The position numbers and the translations under genes were made by a program. 64,000 nt of DNA from contig MU008178.1 in the NCBI GenBank assembly GCA_010909165.1, positions 756,369 through 820,368 on the forward strand, written 5' to 3'. Source of the DNA: Anthoceros angustus (taxonomy: Eukaryota > Streptophyta > Anthocerotopsida > Anthocerotales > Anthocerotaceae). Positions 44,625 to 55,556 of this stretch are shown in pieces (positions within the stretch are counted from its first letter, which is position 1; each line of letters begins with the position of its first letter). The notes beneath the pieces are model-generated. The model had not been told where the DNA came from. It was given only the letters and a program-made list of their open reading frames with translations, and did not search any database.

Positions 44625-45290
44625 GACACTGCGTGCATTACGTATAATGTACGTCCGTACATGGTCAGTAATCCTTCGTAACGACCGAGGATTACTTCAA
44701 CGAGTACATACATGAATTCACTTCGCTGTGAGAGACTCCGGTCGCGTGTTGAAAGGTACTTTTGGTTCCACTACCGGGCGAGTCGGGTAGATTTCACGTG
44801 GCGAGCAGGTTTGTCATGATTTCGTGACGAGAGCAGTACTTGCAATGAATGGATTGGGGATTAGGTCTGACGAGCGTGACGATGGGGACACATGGGGGAA
44901 TCTGGTGAGGCGAGGCGGTGTGAGCTGGGAGACGGAGGGGGAATTGTTGGTGGGTGGTAAACCAACGGGGAACCAGGGGCCTCCTACGCGGAGGGGGTGA
45001 GGGACCGGGTTTCTTAGAGAGAAGATTCCGGGCCCGATGGTCGGACTGGTGCCCTGGCCGCCGTCCCGCTGTCCCGATGTCCTGCCGTCCGGGTCGCTGG
45101 AAATGCACGCCGAACAGAGCATGAATTGGCAGGAGGCCGCGGCGTGCAGGTGCGCAGGTGCAGTATGCTGCTGCTGCTGCTGCTCACGCTGCCCAGGCTG
45201 CCGCTGACATGGTTTCTGCCCTGTTCACACTGCTCATGGGGCGTGTGCTGGTGGTTGCTGCCTCTGCCCGGCTGCAAGAGCGGCGGCATC
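44625..45290. other. Intergenic region
   Basis: 3' flank of the lipase gene and promoter/5' leader of the F-box gene. A (CTG)n run at 45164-45183 gives a spurious poly-Leu reading. There are no other supported features. Confidence 0.5.
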
Positions 45291-46753
45291 ATGATGTTTG
45301 AAGGTGAGCCAGCGCCTCGCTTGCTTTGTGTTCGTGTGTTTGAGTGTGATTCTGGAATGGGGGTGATGGGAAGGAGGAGGCTGGCACTGGCTGATTGGCA
45401 AGCAATGTGGGATTATGTGGGATTGAAGCAGAGCGGCTCCGGAAACGCAGACCGCAGCCTGCCTGCCTGGTGGACTGCCTGCCGGAGGAGGTGCTGGGGA
45501 GCATTCTGGCCAGGTTGCCGCCGCGGGACGCAGCCCAGGCGCGGACGGTGTGCCGGGAGTGGGACAAGGTGGTGTTGTCGCATCCGGCCAACCCTGTGGC
45601 GCCTTGGTGTCTGCTGGCCTGCACCGTGCCGGGCTCGGAGGAGGCTGGAACCCTGTGCTGGGCTTTCGACCCCAGTTCCGGCACATGGATGAGGCTTTCG
45701 CTGCCCACGGCCCCGGACTCGCGGTATGTGCGATTCTCGCGATACTCCGGGGGGGATTCCGGCCTCGTCGGCTTCACGGAGCACGAGTGGGGGGCGCCGC
45801 TCACGCACTACTGGGTCGGGAACCCGCTCACGGGCAACTGGCGTCGGATTGCGTGCCTGCCGGGGCTGGCGGACCGGCCTCAGTCTGAGGAGGATGCGCA
45901 GCAGGAGCAGGAGCAGGAGCGGGAGCGGGAGCAGGAGCAGGAGCAGGAGCAGGAGCGGGAGCAGGATCCCCTCTCCTGCTCCTTCTACACCATCAACGAG
46001 CTCATCGTGGACGCCAAGACCGGGTGCTACGACGTCATCCAGTTCTGCATCCGGGAGGTCGCGGATTCCTACGCCTGGAGCACGCACATCTACCACTCCA
46101 AGACGCAGCAGTGGAGGGAGGGGGCGGCTATGGTGCACGATAGGCTCTTCTGCATGACCAGCTGTGTGGCGAACGGGCTGGTGTACTTCCTCCTCGTGGG
46201 AGATCAGGATGCATTCACCTTCAAGGTCATGGGCTACAACCTGGAGGAGGATCGGTTTGAGGAAGTTATGGGCACCGCACCAGTGTGCATTCCGGAGGGC
46301 AATCTCAGCTGGGGGAGTTTCCAGCTCTTCGCCACTGACAGCACAGAGAATGATCATGGCAAGAAGCCGCAGCTAGGAGTTGTGGCAGGTCTTGCCTCAG
46401 GGCAGGATGGCGGAGATCTTCATCTGGACGAGGACTTTGAGTGGCCCCTTGATAAAATGTGCGTCCTCAAATTCGATACAGGAGCTCAGCATTGGGCGAT
46501 TGACAACAAGTCACAGATCTGCATCAAAGACTCCTTCCCTACAGGTTGCTCCATCCCTCACGTTTCTTCTCCAGCGAGCTATTTCTACCTGTCCCGGCAC
46601 CAGGAAGTCAACGCTCTTCTCATGTACCAGGGCAGCAAGGCACACTGGTCTCCTCTCCCAGTCCCTCTCCACTACCGGCATCTGCTTGATGCCCGTGGCT
46701 GCTGGCGAGCTTCCATCGGCAGCTTCGTTCCTCGACTTGATGTTCGACCTTAA
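45291..46753 (+). CDS. F-box protein with kelch-like C-terminal region (2 exons, about 444 aa)
   Basis: Predicted substrate receptor of an SCF ubiquitin ligase. Exons: 45291-45303 and 45432-46753 (1335 nt). The F-box follows the start directly: LVDCLPEEVLGSILARLPPR, then AAQARTVCREWDKVV. After it come F-box-associated/kelch-like elements (AFDPSSGTWMRLSLP, WVGNPLTGNWRRIACLP, IYHSKTQQWREGAAMV, VLKFDTGAQHWAI). Between them is a Glu/Gln/Arg repeat (EQEQERERE type) encoded by 45896-45967. I chose the ATG at 45291; a further in-frame ATG at 45163 would add a poly-Leu, Trp/Cys-rich stretch that looks like translated leader. The target is unknown. Confidence 0.85.
45896..45967. repeat. Coding (GAGCAG)n/(GAGCGG)n microsatellite
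   Basis: About twelve hexanucleotide units inside the F-box gene, encoding Glu-Gln or Glu-Arg pairs. It is in frame and probably a length-variable linker. Confidence 0.9.
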
Positions 46754-47087
46754 CATCGTCGATAGGACAGGCTTCATACAAGACACGCAAGTTGGCCCGA
46801 CAGGCATTTGCCACGTCTTCTTCGAGGTTGGAATCTCTCCCTTGATAGCTACATGAAGTTACCTACGAGGTCCTTCGTCCTTCTCCTCATAAAAAGGAGG
46901 ACAATAAGGGGTAGGTTGTACGAGTATGTACTATATTAGGCCGTCATAAATCCATCTGCTGCGGTATTATTAGCGGAGGTTGTGCCTGAGTTCTCGAGAA
47001 ATTGGAACACTTAGAGTGCGAATGCCATGCAAAGGTGGATCATGATTGGTATTATACCGATACAATTGGAAGAGCAAAATTCTCGCA
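46754..47087. other. Intergenic region between convergent genes
   Basis: 3' flanks of the F-box gene (+) and the first acyltransferase gene (-). Nothing else is seen. Confidence 0.5.
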
Positions 47088-48308
47088 TCACTGAATTTTG
47101 AGCCATTTCAACAAGGCCATCACCTCTGAAAACGCTCGGAGATCTGCGTCTGTGGCCATAAATGGCGGGAAGAACAACCACATAGCAGACGTCAACGAGA
47201 ACCCAAGTGTGAATAGGATACAGAGCCAGTGAGGAATCCTGACTGCCTTCCTCAGATACGGCTTACAAGCGACCTGCAGACCAGTGGCTACCCCGTGAAG
47301 GGTAAAGAAGGCTGTCATCTCCCCTGAAACATATGCAGACAAATAGCCGACACAAATCTCATGCATAACCCCCGATACAAAGAACGTCAAAACCGTAGCG
47401 CAGAATCGAGCAGCTTTGGTAGGAGGGACTGGCTCCCGCAAAGCTTTAGTCCCCACCGAGACCTTGCTGTTGGAACCATCCCCACCCTGTTGCCCTCTCC
47501 GCCGGAGATTGGCCGAGTTAGCCTCCTTCGCTACAAATCCGGCAGGCTTTCTCGAGTTGTCTAAGATTCCACCGCGGGGCGTCAGGAACACGAGCGTAGG
47601 CTCGTACACAACTTCCTTTAACAGGGCACTGACAACAAGGTTCCATCTACGAGCCCAGAAGTCTTCCAAAGATGAAGCTGCAAAAGGGTTGTCAAAGTGT
47701 GGCTCAAGTTCCACCCCACACAAAACCGCTGCTGGTACTGCCCCGCCCTCTAGCACTAGTGTCACAAACAAGTACAGGTTCACAGAGTACGCAAATGCTA
47801 TAACAGCAAGTGGGAGGACAGACCGGAAGACAAAAACTCTGGTAGACACTCCCAGCAGCAGCAGCTTGATGACACATCGCAAGGCCAGATATGGACCAGT
47901 CTCAGACGTCGTCAACTTGTCCCACCATGAAGCGTTCGAAAGCACATGTTTCAGAACCCTTCCCTTACGACGGATGTGGACGGGAAAGTGCATTACAATC
48001 GTAAACCGGGCATAGGTTTCGCGAACCCAAGGCTCAGACCCTGGGCCTTTGTCCCAGCACAACAAGAGCACTTTGAACGTAGCAAGCCAGGTGAAGAAAA
48101 AGAAGTACAGACCCACTGCAATCACATGGGTAGACCTGTCAAAGATGAGAGGCAGGACTACATAACTCAAAAACACTGGAACTGAGGCAAATAGTCGAGG
48201 TAAGCCACAAGGGAGACGACGCACACCCCAGTACAAGTAAGCTGAATCTAAGCAGACAGTCCCAGCAGCTATTCCTATCCCGTTTTCCCATCCCACCTTC
48301 AACGCCAT
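47088..48308 (-). CDS. Wax synthase-like MBOAT acyltransferase, copy 1 (406 aa, intronless)
   Basis: Predicted long-chain-alcohol O-fatty-acyltransferase (wax synthase) or related sterol/alcohol acyltransferase of the endoplasmic reticulum. Many hydrophobic segments are seen from LYLYWG to the C-terminus. The plant wax-synthase (MBOAT_2) signature is PFAASSLEDFWARRWNLVVS with VYEP shortly after, and the catalytic His lies in FFVSGVMHEICVGYL. The domain order and length (about 340-410 aa) fit. The start is the ATG at 48308; the codon before it is GTG. A polar loop of about 60 residues (GSNSKVSVGTKALREPVPP) lies before the His segment. It has a close paralogue at 49368-50579. Confidence 0.88.
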   Translation of the reverse strand: MALKVGWENGIGIAAGTVCLDSAYLYWGVRRLPCGLPRLFASVPVFLSYVVLPLIFDRSTHVIAVGLYFFFFTWLATFKVLLLCWDKGPGSEPWVRETYARFTIVMHFPVHIRRKGRVLKHVLSNASWWDKLTTSETGPYLALRCVIKLLLLGVSTRVFVFRSVLPLAVIAFAYSVNLYLFVTLVLEGGAVPAAVLCGVELEPHFDNPFAASSLEDFWARRWNLVVSALLKEVVYEPTLVFLTPRGGILDNSRKPAGFVAKEANSANLRRRGQQGGDGSNSKVSVGTKALREPVPPTKAARFCATVLTFFVSGVMHEICVGYLSAYVSGEMTAFFTLHGVATGLQVACKPYLRKAVRIPHWLCILFTLGFSLTSAMWLFFPPFMATDADLRAFSEVMALLKWLKIQ

Positions 48309-48772
48309 CACCTCCTAAGATCTTGCTTCCAAGCACGGGTTGACTGTATAGATACTCAAGCTGTATGGTCAAACTGTTCGCACTCGTTGGAAAGCACATC
48401 AAACAACCAGTGCACGAGGTTACAAGATCCAAGGGACAGATGCCGAAACCCTGGATTGTATTCCAGATTTGCCAGTGAGACAGTCCTGTTAGCCGGTTCC
48501 AAATCAGTGAGCTTGGATGAAATAATTCAGCTCGTTTCCTAGATCAAAATACAGATCCATCCAAAAGAATGCGGCTCCCCACGATGGTCCCCGACAGCTC
48601 CTGAGGCTGTCAAGCTTCTGCGCAAGCAAATGCAGCTCAGCCATGACCATTGAGTTCCAACACCACCACCAACCTACCCCTAGGTGCAAAGGTTGGATTC
48701 GGGCAGAAATATGGAGATCTGACCAGAGAAAAACAACAGAGGTCACTACTGAGGTGCAATCCTACCACAGCA

Positions 48773-49075
48773 CTAGCTCTTGGGTGCAGCACTTTCTCTA
48801 GGAGCCGGACTGACGTAGGTTGCGAGCAAGCCCGTGAGAGCGAAAGTGGCGGCCATGACGACCTGTTTCAGATCATTCTCCGCATTTGGCGAGCGCGAGG
48901 ACACAGCACATCAAGGAAGCAATGACACCACCTTGTAGCTGAACCTGACACCAACAGTCCCCAGCGAAATAGCGAGAAGGCTGAAGTAATCAGGCAGCAG
49001 ATAACGGGCAGCCAAAGCGTGCAGATTGGACGGCCTGGCGGCCGACGGCAACCTACGACCTGACACGGTGGCCAT
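48773..49075 (-). pseudogene. Asterix/WDR83OS-like protein, decayed copy
   Basis: Starts at ATG 49075 and parallels the intact copy (SGRRLPSAARP, LLPDYFSLLAISLGTVGVRF, KVVSLL), then meets a stop at residue about 55. Beyond it the homologous tail is still readable in other frames: NAENDLKQVVMAATFALTGL, and the matching end SAAPKS before TAG at 48773. Compared with the intact copy the segment after SLL is shorter by about nine bases and frame-shifted. A truncated product lacking the last two membrane segments might still be made, but loss of function is more likely. Confidence 0.75.
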
Positions 49076-49367
49076 CACCAAAACCGAGCACGAACAATTT
49101 CCGATTTCAAAGCTTTGGCAGCGCGCAGTCCGCTGACGCTTCTGTCCACCCAATTCCACCTGGGCCCCGCTCCTCTCAGCGTGAACCAGGTTGTGACTCC
49201 TCTACAAGGATCTACACAGATAGTACATATGTAATACGTATGACCACATACACACACAGTGTATATGTGATCTATAGAGTCTTCGTCAGGAGTTCACAAG
49301 AGCAAACCTCTATCGCAAGACCAACGTGAGTTTGCGCCTAAGGAATGCTGGCAGGTGAACGCTCGCA

Positions 49368-50579
49368 TCACTGAATTCTGAGCCATTTCAACAGGGCCAT
49401 CAGCTCTGATAACACTTGGAGGTCAGCGTTCGTGGCCATTAACGGCGGGTAGAACAACCACACAGCCAACGTCAAGGAGAACCCAAGTGTGAGTGGAATA
49501 GAGAGCCAGTGAGGAATCCTGACTGCCTTCCTCAGGTACGGCTTACAAGCTACCTGGAGACCGGTGGCTACCCCGTGGAGGGTAAAGAAGGCTGTCATCT
49601 CCCCTGAGACGTATGCAGACATGTAGTAGACACAAATCTCATGCATAATCCCCGACACAAAGAATGTCGAAAGCATAGCGCAGAATCGAGCAGCTTTGGT
49701 AGGAGGGACCGGTTCCCGCAAAGCTTTAGTCCCCACCGACACCTTGCTGTTGGAACCATACCCACCCTGTTGCCCTTTCCGCCGGAGATTAGACGGGTTA
49801 GACCCCTTCGCTACAAAGCCAGCAGGCTTTCCTGAGTTGTCTAATGACGGCGTCAGGAAGACTAGCATAGGCTCGTACACAACTTCCTTTAACAGGGCAC
49901 TGACAACAAGGTTCCATCTCCGAGCCCAGAAGTCTTCCAAAGATGAAGCTGCAAAAGGGTTGTTGAAGTGTGGCTCAAGTTCCACCCCACAAAAAACAGC
50001 TGCTGGTACTGCCACGCCCTCTAGCACTGCTGTCACAAACAAGTACAGGTTCACAGAATACGCAAAAGCTATAACAGCCAGCGGGAGGAAAGACCGAAAA
50101 ACAAAAACTCTGGTACACACTCCCAGCAGCAGCAGCTTGATGACACATCGCAGAGCCATGTATGGGCCTGACTCACACGTCGTCAATTTCCCCCACCATG
50201 AAGCATTCGAAAGCCCATGTTTCAGAACCCTCCCCTTACGACGAATGTGAACGGGAAAATGCAATATTATCGTAAACCGAGCATAGGTTTCGCGAACCCA
50301 AGGCTCAGAGCCCGGGCCTTTGTCCCAGCACAACAAGAGTACTTTGAACGAAGCAAGCCAGGTGAAAAAACAAAAGTACACACCCACTCCAATCATATGG
50401 GTAGACCTGTCAAAGATGAGAGGCAGGACTACATAACTCATCAACACGGGAACTGAAGCAACCAGGCGAGGTAAGCCACATGAGAGACGACGCAAACCCC
50501 AGTACAAGTAAGCTGAATCTAGACAGACAGTCACAGCAGCTATACCTATCCCTGTTCCCCATCCCACCTTCAACGCCAT
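49368..50579 (-). CDS. Wax synthase-like MBOAT acyltransferase, copy 2 (403 aa, intronless)
   Basis: Closely similar to copy 1 along its whole length: same PFAASSLEDFWARRWNLVVS block and catalytic His in FFVSGIMHEICVYYM. Differences are scattered substitutions and a three-residue deletion after FLTP (copy 1 has PRGGILDN, copy 2 has PSLDN). The start is ATG 50579. Both copies keep the key residues and open frames, so both look functional. It lies upstream of copy 1 in the same orientation, with an Asterix-like gene upstream of each, so the unit of duplication was a two-gene block of about 2.3 kb. Confidence 0.88.
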   Translation of the reverse strand: MALKVGWGTGIGIAAVTVCLDSAYLYWGLRRLSCGLPRLVASVPVLMSYVVLPLIFDRSTHMIGVGVYFCFFTWLASFKVLLLCWDKGPGSEPWVRETYARFTIILHFPVHIRRKGRVLKHGLSNASWWGKLTTCESGPYMALRCVIKLLLLGVCTRVFVFRSFLPLAVIAFAYSVNLYLFVTAVLEGVAVPAAVFCGVELEPHFNNPFAASSLEDFWARRWNLVVSALLKEVVYEPMLVFLTPSLDNSGKPAGFVAKGSNPSNLRRKGQQGGYGSNSKVSVGTKALREPVPPTKAARFCAMLSTFFVSGIMHEICVYYMSAYVSGEMTAFFTLHGVATGLQVACKPYLRKAVRIPHWLSIPLTLGFSLTLAVWLFYPPLMATNADLQVLSELMALLKWLRIQ

Positions 50580-51075
50580 CACCTCTTAAAATCTTGGTTC
50601 GAAGCAAGCCTTGGGTTGACTATCTACTTAAGCTGCATGGTCCAAATATGCGCAATTGTTGAAAAGCACATAGAACAACCAGTGCACGGATTACAAGATT
50701 CAAGGGACAGATGCTGAAACCCTAGATTGTCTTAGATCAACCGGTGCACGAGGTTAATAGATCCAAGGGACAGGTCACGAAACCCTGGATTGTCTTCCCG
50801 AATTGACAGAAAGACACTCCTGTTAGCCGTTCCCAAATCAGTGAGCACGGATGACGTGAGTCAGCTCATTTCCCGGATCAAAAAACAGATCCATCCAAAT
50901 GAATGCGGCTCTCCACGATGGCCCCGAGACCTCCTGTGCCTGTCAAGCTCCTGCACAAGGAAAAGCAGCTGATCAGTCAAGACCATCGCCACCACTAACC
51001 ATCCCTAACAGCAAACGTTGAAACATGAAAAGCCAGCAACAGAAGACACTTCAGAGGCGGAATCCTACCACGGCA

Positions 51076-51387
51076 CTAGCTCTTGGGTGCCGCACTTCCT
51101 CTAGGGCCCGAACCGATGTAGGTTGTGAGCAAGCCCATGAGAGCGAAAGTGGCGGCCATGACGATCTGCTTCAGATCATTCTCCGCGTTCTTCATGTTGG
51201 CCAGCGCGTGCACACAGGCGACTAGGGCAAGCAATGACGCCGCCTTGTAGCGGAACATAACACCAACAATCCCCAGCAGAATAGCGAGCAGGCTGGAATA
51301 ATCGGGCGGCAGATCCTGCGCAGCCACTGCGGGCGGATTGTAAGGCCTGGCGGCCGTCGGCAACCTGGGATCTGACTGAGACGCCAT
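51076..51387 (-). CDS. Asterix (WDR83OS/UPF0139)-like small membrane protein (103 aa)
   Basis: The family is part of the PAT chaperone complex that protects transmembrane segments during insertion at the ER translocon. The protein has the family layout: a polar N-terminus (SQSDPRLPTAARPYNPP), the signature LPPDYSSLLAILLGIVGVMF, two further hydrophobic segments (AASLLALVACVHALANMKNA; QIVMAATFALMGLLTTYIG) with ENDLKQ between, and a short Ser/Pro tail. Length matches the usual 100-110 aa. I chose ATG 51387 because only then does the N-terminus fit. Intronless here. It faces TENA_E head to head with 330 bp between start codons. Confidence 0.83.
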   Translation of the reverse strand: MASQSDPRLPTAARPYNPPAVAAQDLPPDYSSLLAILLGIVGVMFRYKAASLLALVACVHALANMKNAENDLKQIVMAATFALMGLLTTYIGSGPRGSAAPKS

Positions 51388-51717
51388 CACCAAACCCGAG
51401 CACAACCAGATTCCAAGCTTGCGTCCAATCAGCTGACGCTTCTGGCCACACGATTCCGACCGGGCCCCGGCTCCCGCAGCTTTTGACTACGTCGAAACTC
51501 GTCCCCCGCCACGGAATTAAACTAGGTCTGTCGTCTAATAAAGTCTCGTCGCGTGTCCACAAAGACAAAACTCTATAGTCTACAGGACTTTGTTTTTGTC
51601 TCCATTATTGCAGGTGAGTTTGCTTCTAGACTCTAGAAGAAACTCTGGCAAGAAGACGCATTGTCCACACTGTCTCCACCTTGCCTTCGTTCCTCCAGGT
51701 GTCGGCTGGAAGGCAGG

Positions 51718-52597
51718 ATGGCTGATGCTCACCGGTCTGTGACCTCCGATTTGATCAGCAACCATGCCGACCTGTACACATTTGCCACTCGTCACCCCTT
51801 CGTCCAGAGCATCCGGGATGGCTCTGTCAGCACCAGCTCTTTCACGCGATGGCTGGTTGGTCCACAACTTCTCCTTCCTCCTTCACTGTGCGTGTGGCTC
51901 GGGAGTTGGATTTTGTGGTCTGCTAAACGAAGATTTAATCTCATCTGTCCCCCTCGGATGACAGGCGCAGGACTATCTGTTTGTCCGAGCTTTTGCGCGT
52001 TTCGGGGCGAGCGTGCTTCTCAAGGCACCGAAAAATGGAAGAGACGAGAACCTGGATGTAATTCTGAACGGCTTGGCAGCTCTGGCTGCCGAAATTGAGT
52101 GGTTTCGGCAGGAAGCTGAAAAGTGGAGTGTGGACTTGCACAGCGTGACTCCCCTCAGGTCTACGGAGGAGTATATTGGGTGAGCCGCTCGATAGCCATC
52201 TCGTACGTGCATCATGAATCCTGGGGTTGAAACTTGGAATTTGGGAATTTTGGGTTTATTTCATTGTTCTATGTTCAGACTCCTTGAGGACCTCAGTAAG
52301 GACAATGTCGACTACGGGGTTGCACTGGTTGCGTTTTGGGCTATCGAGGTGGTCTACAGCGAGAGCTTCCAGGCTTGCCTGCAACCAGGTGGACACGTTC
52401 GCCGTGACATGGCGTCTGCTTGCGAACGCTGGGGTAGTCACGAGTTCAAGACCTATGTCGACTCGCTTCAGGGCTTGGCTGACAGGGCCATGGAACATGC
52501 TAGGCCCCATCTCAAGAAGAAAGCTGAGGACACCTTTGTTCAGATTGTGACTCAGGAGGTGAGCTTCTGGGGTATGAGCCAGGACGACAGTGAGTAA
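51718..52597 (+). CDS. TENA_E: TENA/THI-4 family protein, TENA_E type (3 exons, 223 aa)
   Basis: Aminopyrimidine aminohydrolase-type enzyme that helps salvage thiamin breakdown products. Exons: 51718-51855, 51965-52179, 52279-52597 (672 nt, phases 0/2). It has FATRHPFVQSIRDGSVSTSSF, RWLAQDYLFVRAFARF (across the first intron), EIEWFRQEAEKW, VALVAFWAIEVVYSESF and FKTYVDSLQGLAD, in the order of Arabidopsis TENA_E (At3g16990). Length is normal. The C-terminal helix carries EVSFWGMSQ. It looks intact. Confidence 0.92.
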
Positions 52598-52682
52598 CAC
52601 TTGCTTGACCACTGTGTAGCTACGGAGGCCGCTCCCTCTCCAAGTCTGAACCGTATATCTATGTTGGGATTTGCTGTCATGT

Positions 52683-55556
52683 TCAAAAGGAATCTCGCCA
52701 GAATCTTACAGACCGATCACTGCCGCAAGTTACAAATGCGGCTTCACTAGGAGAATGCTCCAGCCATCTGGGAGCTCCTACATGGTTGCTTGCGAAGCGG
52801 TACACCACATCCCCCGTCAACGAATCCCACACCACCACCTGCATGACCGACCACATGGGCGATTTGAGCATAGCAATTTTCACTTGTCCTCTCCGATACA
52901 AGGAAATGCTTGACAGCCTCGATCATTCCAAGAGAACAATAAATCCTACCTCATTTTTCTTTTCATCAATACACAGCACGGCTTGTTCTGTGTGATTGAA
53001 GACAGCCTGCAAGACCAGCGTTTCAGTTCGCTAGAACAACAAAGAATATATGAAAATCACGCATCAGGGTCTCCAAACCTGATACCGCGTCTCAGAATGC
53101 TGGGCTCCGGTGTACTGCCTCATCTGTCGGCCACTGCCCACTTCCCAGATCTTGACAGTTGAGTCCTTCCCACATGTGAGAACGTAGCTGCGAAAGAAGT
53201 ATAAGAGCAACTTCACAATGAGGCACATTGTACAGTCATACATAGCAGGTTAGAACTGCTGGCACAGAGATCAAGTGAAGAGATCATAGCACTAACCGTT
53301 GGTCTTTTGTAAAGCTTGCACTAGTGGCCTCAGCAGAACCATGAGCATTGATGGCTCGTACACAACGTGCACTTACTCCATCCCAGATACGCACACCCCC
53401 ATCTTTGCTTGCTGTCACATACAATGCACCGTTCGGTGCATACCTCACCTAATGTGCCACACGGAGATAGCACAGATCAGCACATGACGAACTTCTACTG
53501 GCAACGGTTCTAATGAAGCTCCCTCACCTGATTGATCGCACCGCCAACATGGCCTTCCTGCAGTGCTGCGGGTAGGTAGCACTTGAAGGTGTTCACATCA
53601 TACAGATGGGGAATAGGGTGATCAGTGCCTGCAAAGGCCATGTGATATGCTTCCGGTAAGTATTTGAAGTTCAACTTGAGAAACAATGAATAGCAGCCTC
53701 AACGTACTAGAGTAATATGCACACCAACCTGCGAGAAGGTAGTCCCCACCAGGATGAAATGCAACTGACCGAACGTTGTGTGTATCCTGAGTCAGACATC
53801 AACTCTCCTCAGCAATTGACATGACTTGTGGCTGGTTGGCAGAGTGCTGTTGCCACACATATCCCAGATACTCAGATTGTAACAGGGGGTAAGCTCAAGA
53901 GACAGCCAACGATAGAAAGGCTTTAACATTGCAGTCCAGCAGGTTTGTAGAAAGACCACAAGTATCCAACCTGGATGACTCGGAAAGCTCTCCTTGCTGA
54001 TGTTTTGGAGAAGTCAAAAAATCTGCGTGTCCGAAAGTAGAATGAACAAGAGATCAACAACTGAAAGCTCTGATAGCCACTCGAACTTGTGGAGCTTACT
54101 TTATAGAGCGATCTCTGGCTCCAGAAACTAAAACAGCAGACTGAGGATGGAAATCTAAGTCGTAGATTGGCTGCACCATCACATACTTGCACCAGAGAGT
54201 ATTAGATCACAAGAGAACCACGTCCGGACACTACAAATATGCTGAGACAAGCCGTCACCTGTATCTGGTCAATATAGGTGGGGTGCTAACCTGTAAATGG
54301 TCATAGAAAGTCCTAATGACCGGACGAACAGGTGTATCTCTCGAAGCTGAATCAGGTATCATCATCTGCCGCACCTTGTCAACCTGAAGACTCCGCAGAG
54401 AATTGTGTCAGAAGACAGACATTATGCTGGATCGATGCAGCACAGAATGGCAACCTTTCATTGGACATGCTAAAGCGAGAAAGAATCTACAGTGTGGAGG
54501 GCTTGAGTGCACCCATCAAGCAAAAGTAGGTATATGTCAGTCAAAGAAACGACCTCAAACAGTTTGATTGACGTGTCTGCACTCCCTGTTGCAACCAAAC
54601 GCCCATCAGGACTATACCGGGCACACCGTGCCATATTCTGCAATGAGAGAACAGAGAAAATGGAACCAACAAACCTTTAGTCTGTGTCCGAAACATCTGG
54701 TTGGAATCGTATTTACCAAAGCCTTGAAATCACTGGTAATCAACATGCAATAGAGCCATATGTGACCTACAAGGAGGACACTCTACCTTGTGCTCAGAAA
54801 CATGTCTTGATTCGTGCTTAGGAAACTTCTTCGGGGTCCCTTTCTTGTCTTGAGCTGAGCTGCTCATGAACGAGAGACATGGGGATGGCAACGCCGTTTT
54901 GAGATTCAGTTCATGACCAAAGGCCTGACTGTCCCAAAATTTGTATTGAGAAAACAATGGCGCAGATTTTGGCCATCTTCGATGGCCAGCGCAGCATTCT
55001 TGTCAATGTGTCATGGAATCACCTGAAGTCCAAGGGCGTGACAGGAAGTTTGGGCAGAGGCCCATAACCAGCAGATGTAGCCCCACCGCCCTGAATCGAT
55101 GCAGAATCACGTGTTTTGACGGTGGCTACACCCGATGCTTCATCTCGCTCCAATGCGATTCCCTGTTGATTCAGTTGCAAAACCCAATTATAAAACGGCA
55201 GCGGGAAATCTCTGAACAACACATAAGCATCTGCAGTCTTTTTTGAGCTTGCAGCAGCGCCATGTATACCTTGCGCACTAAGTCCAGAAGCTTATTGGGG
55301 GGCACGTCAACCGTTAATGGCGTCATGGTTGCATTTGATACGGCTGTTGCTGGCTGCAGAGCCCACAAAATCCATGACAAACATGCTTGCAAAGGTATCC
55401 AGTCAAAATCCTAAACGACAGAACAGATAGCCTGCCTGATGACTAAGGCAAGAAAGGCCAAACCTGTGACAGATTGTTGTCCCGCAGATGCGCAACGATG
55501 AGAGCCATAACATAGCGCTGGAGCACACCTTCTTGCAGAATATCCACGTGACTCAT
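52683..55556 (-). CDS. CSTF50: Cleavage stimulation factor 50 kDa subunit, CstF50 (14 exons, 463 aa)
   Basis: WD40 subunit of the CstF complex that directs cleavage and polyadenylation of pre-mRNA in the nucleus. Exons: 55556-55464, 55353-55270, 55162-55023, 54928-54787, 54637-54554, 54383-54291, 54170-54100, 54022-53971, 53786-53729, 53628-53528, 53448-53297, 53187-53079, 53006-52950, 52838-52683; 1392 nt in frame. The N-terminal dimerisation helix is ALIVAHLRDNNLSQ then NATMTPLTVDVPPNKLLDLV. WD repeats include RYSPDGRLVATGSADTSIKL, IYDLDFHPQSAVLVSGARD, YAPNGALYVTASKDGGVRIW and YVLTCGKDSTVKIWEVGSGR. The end APRWLEHSPSEAAFVTCGSD, RSVRFW is diagnostic for CstF50. Slightly longer than Arabidopsis CstF50 (about 430 aa) because of a Gly/Ser-rich linker after the N-terminal domain. 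Confidence 0.95.

Noticed and set aside
45126-45303. Extended poly-Leu, Trp-rich N-terminus of the F-box protein
   Set aside because: It comes from a (CTG)n run in the leader. F-box proteins of this type start close to the F-box, and the ATG at 45291 gives that.
45413-46357. 314-codon minus-strand frame
   Set aside because: Antisense shadow of the F-box gene with GC-rich codon bias; no conserved motif.
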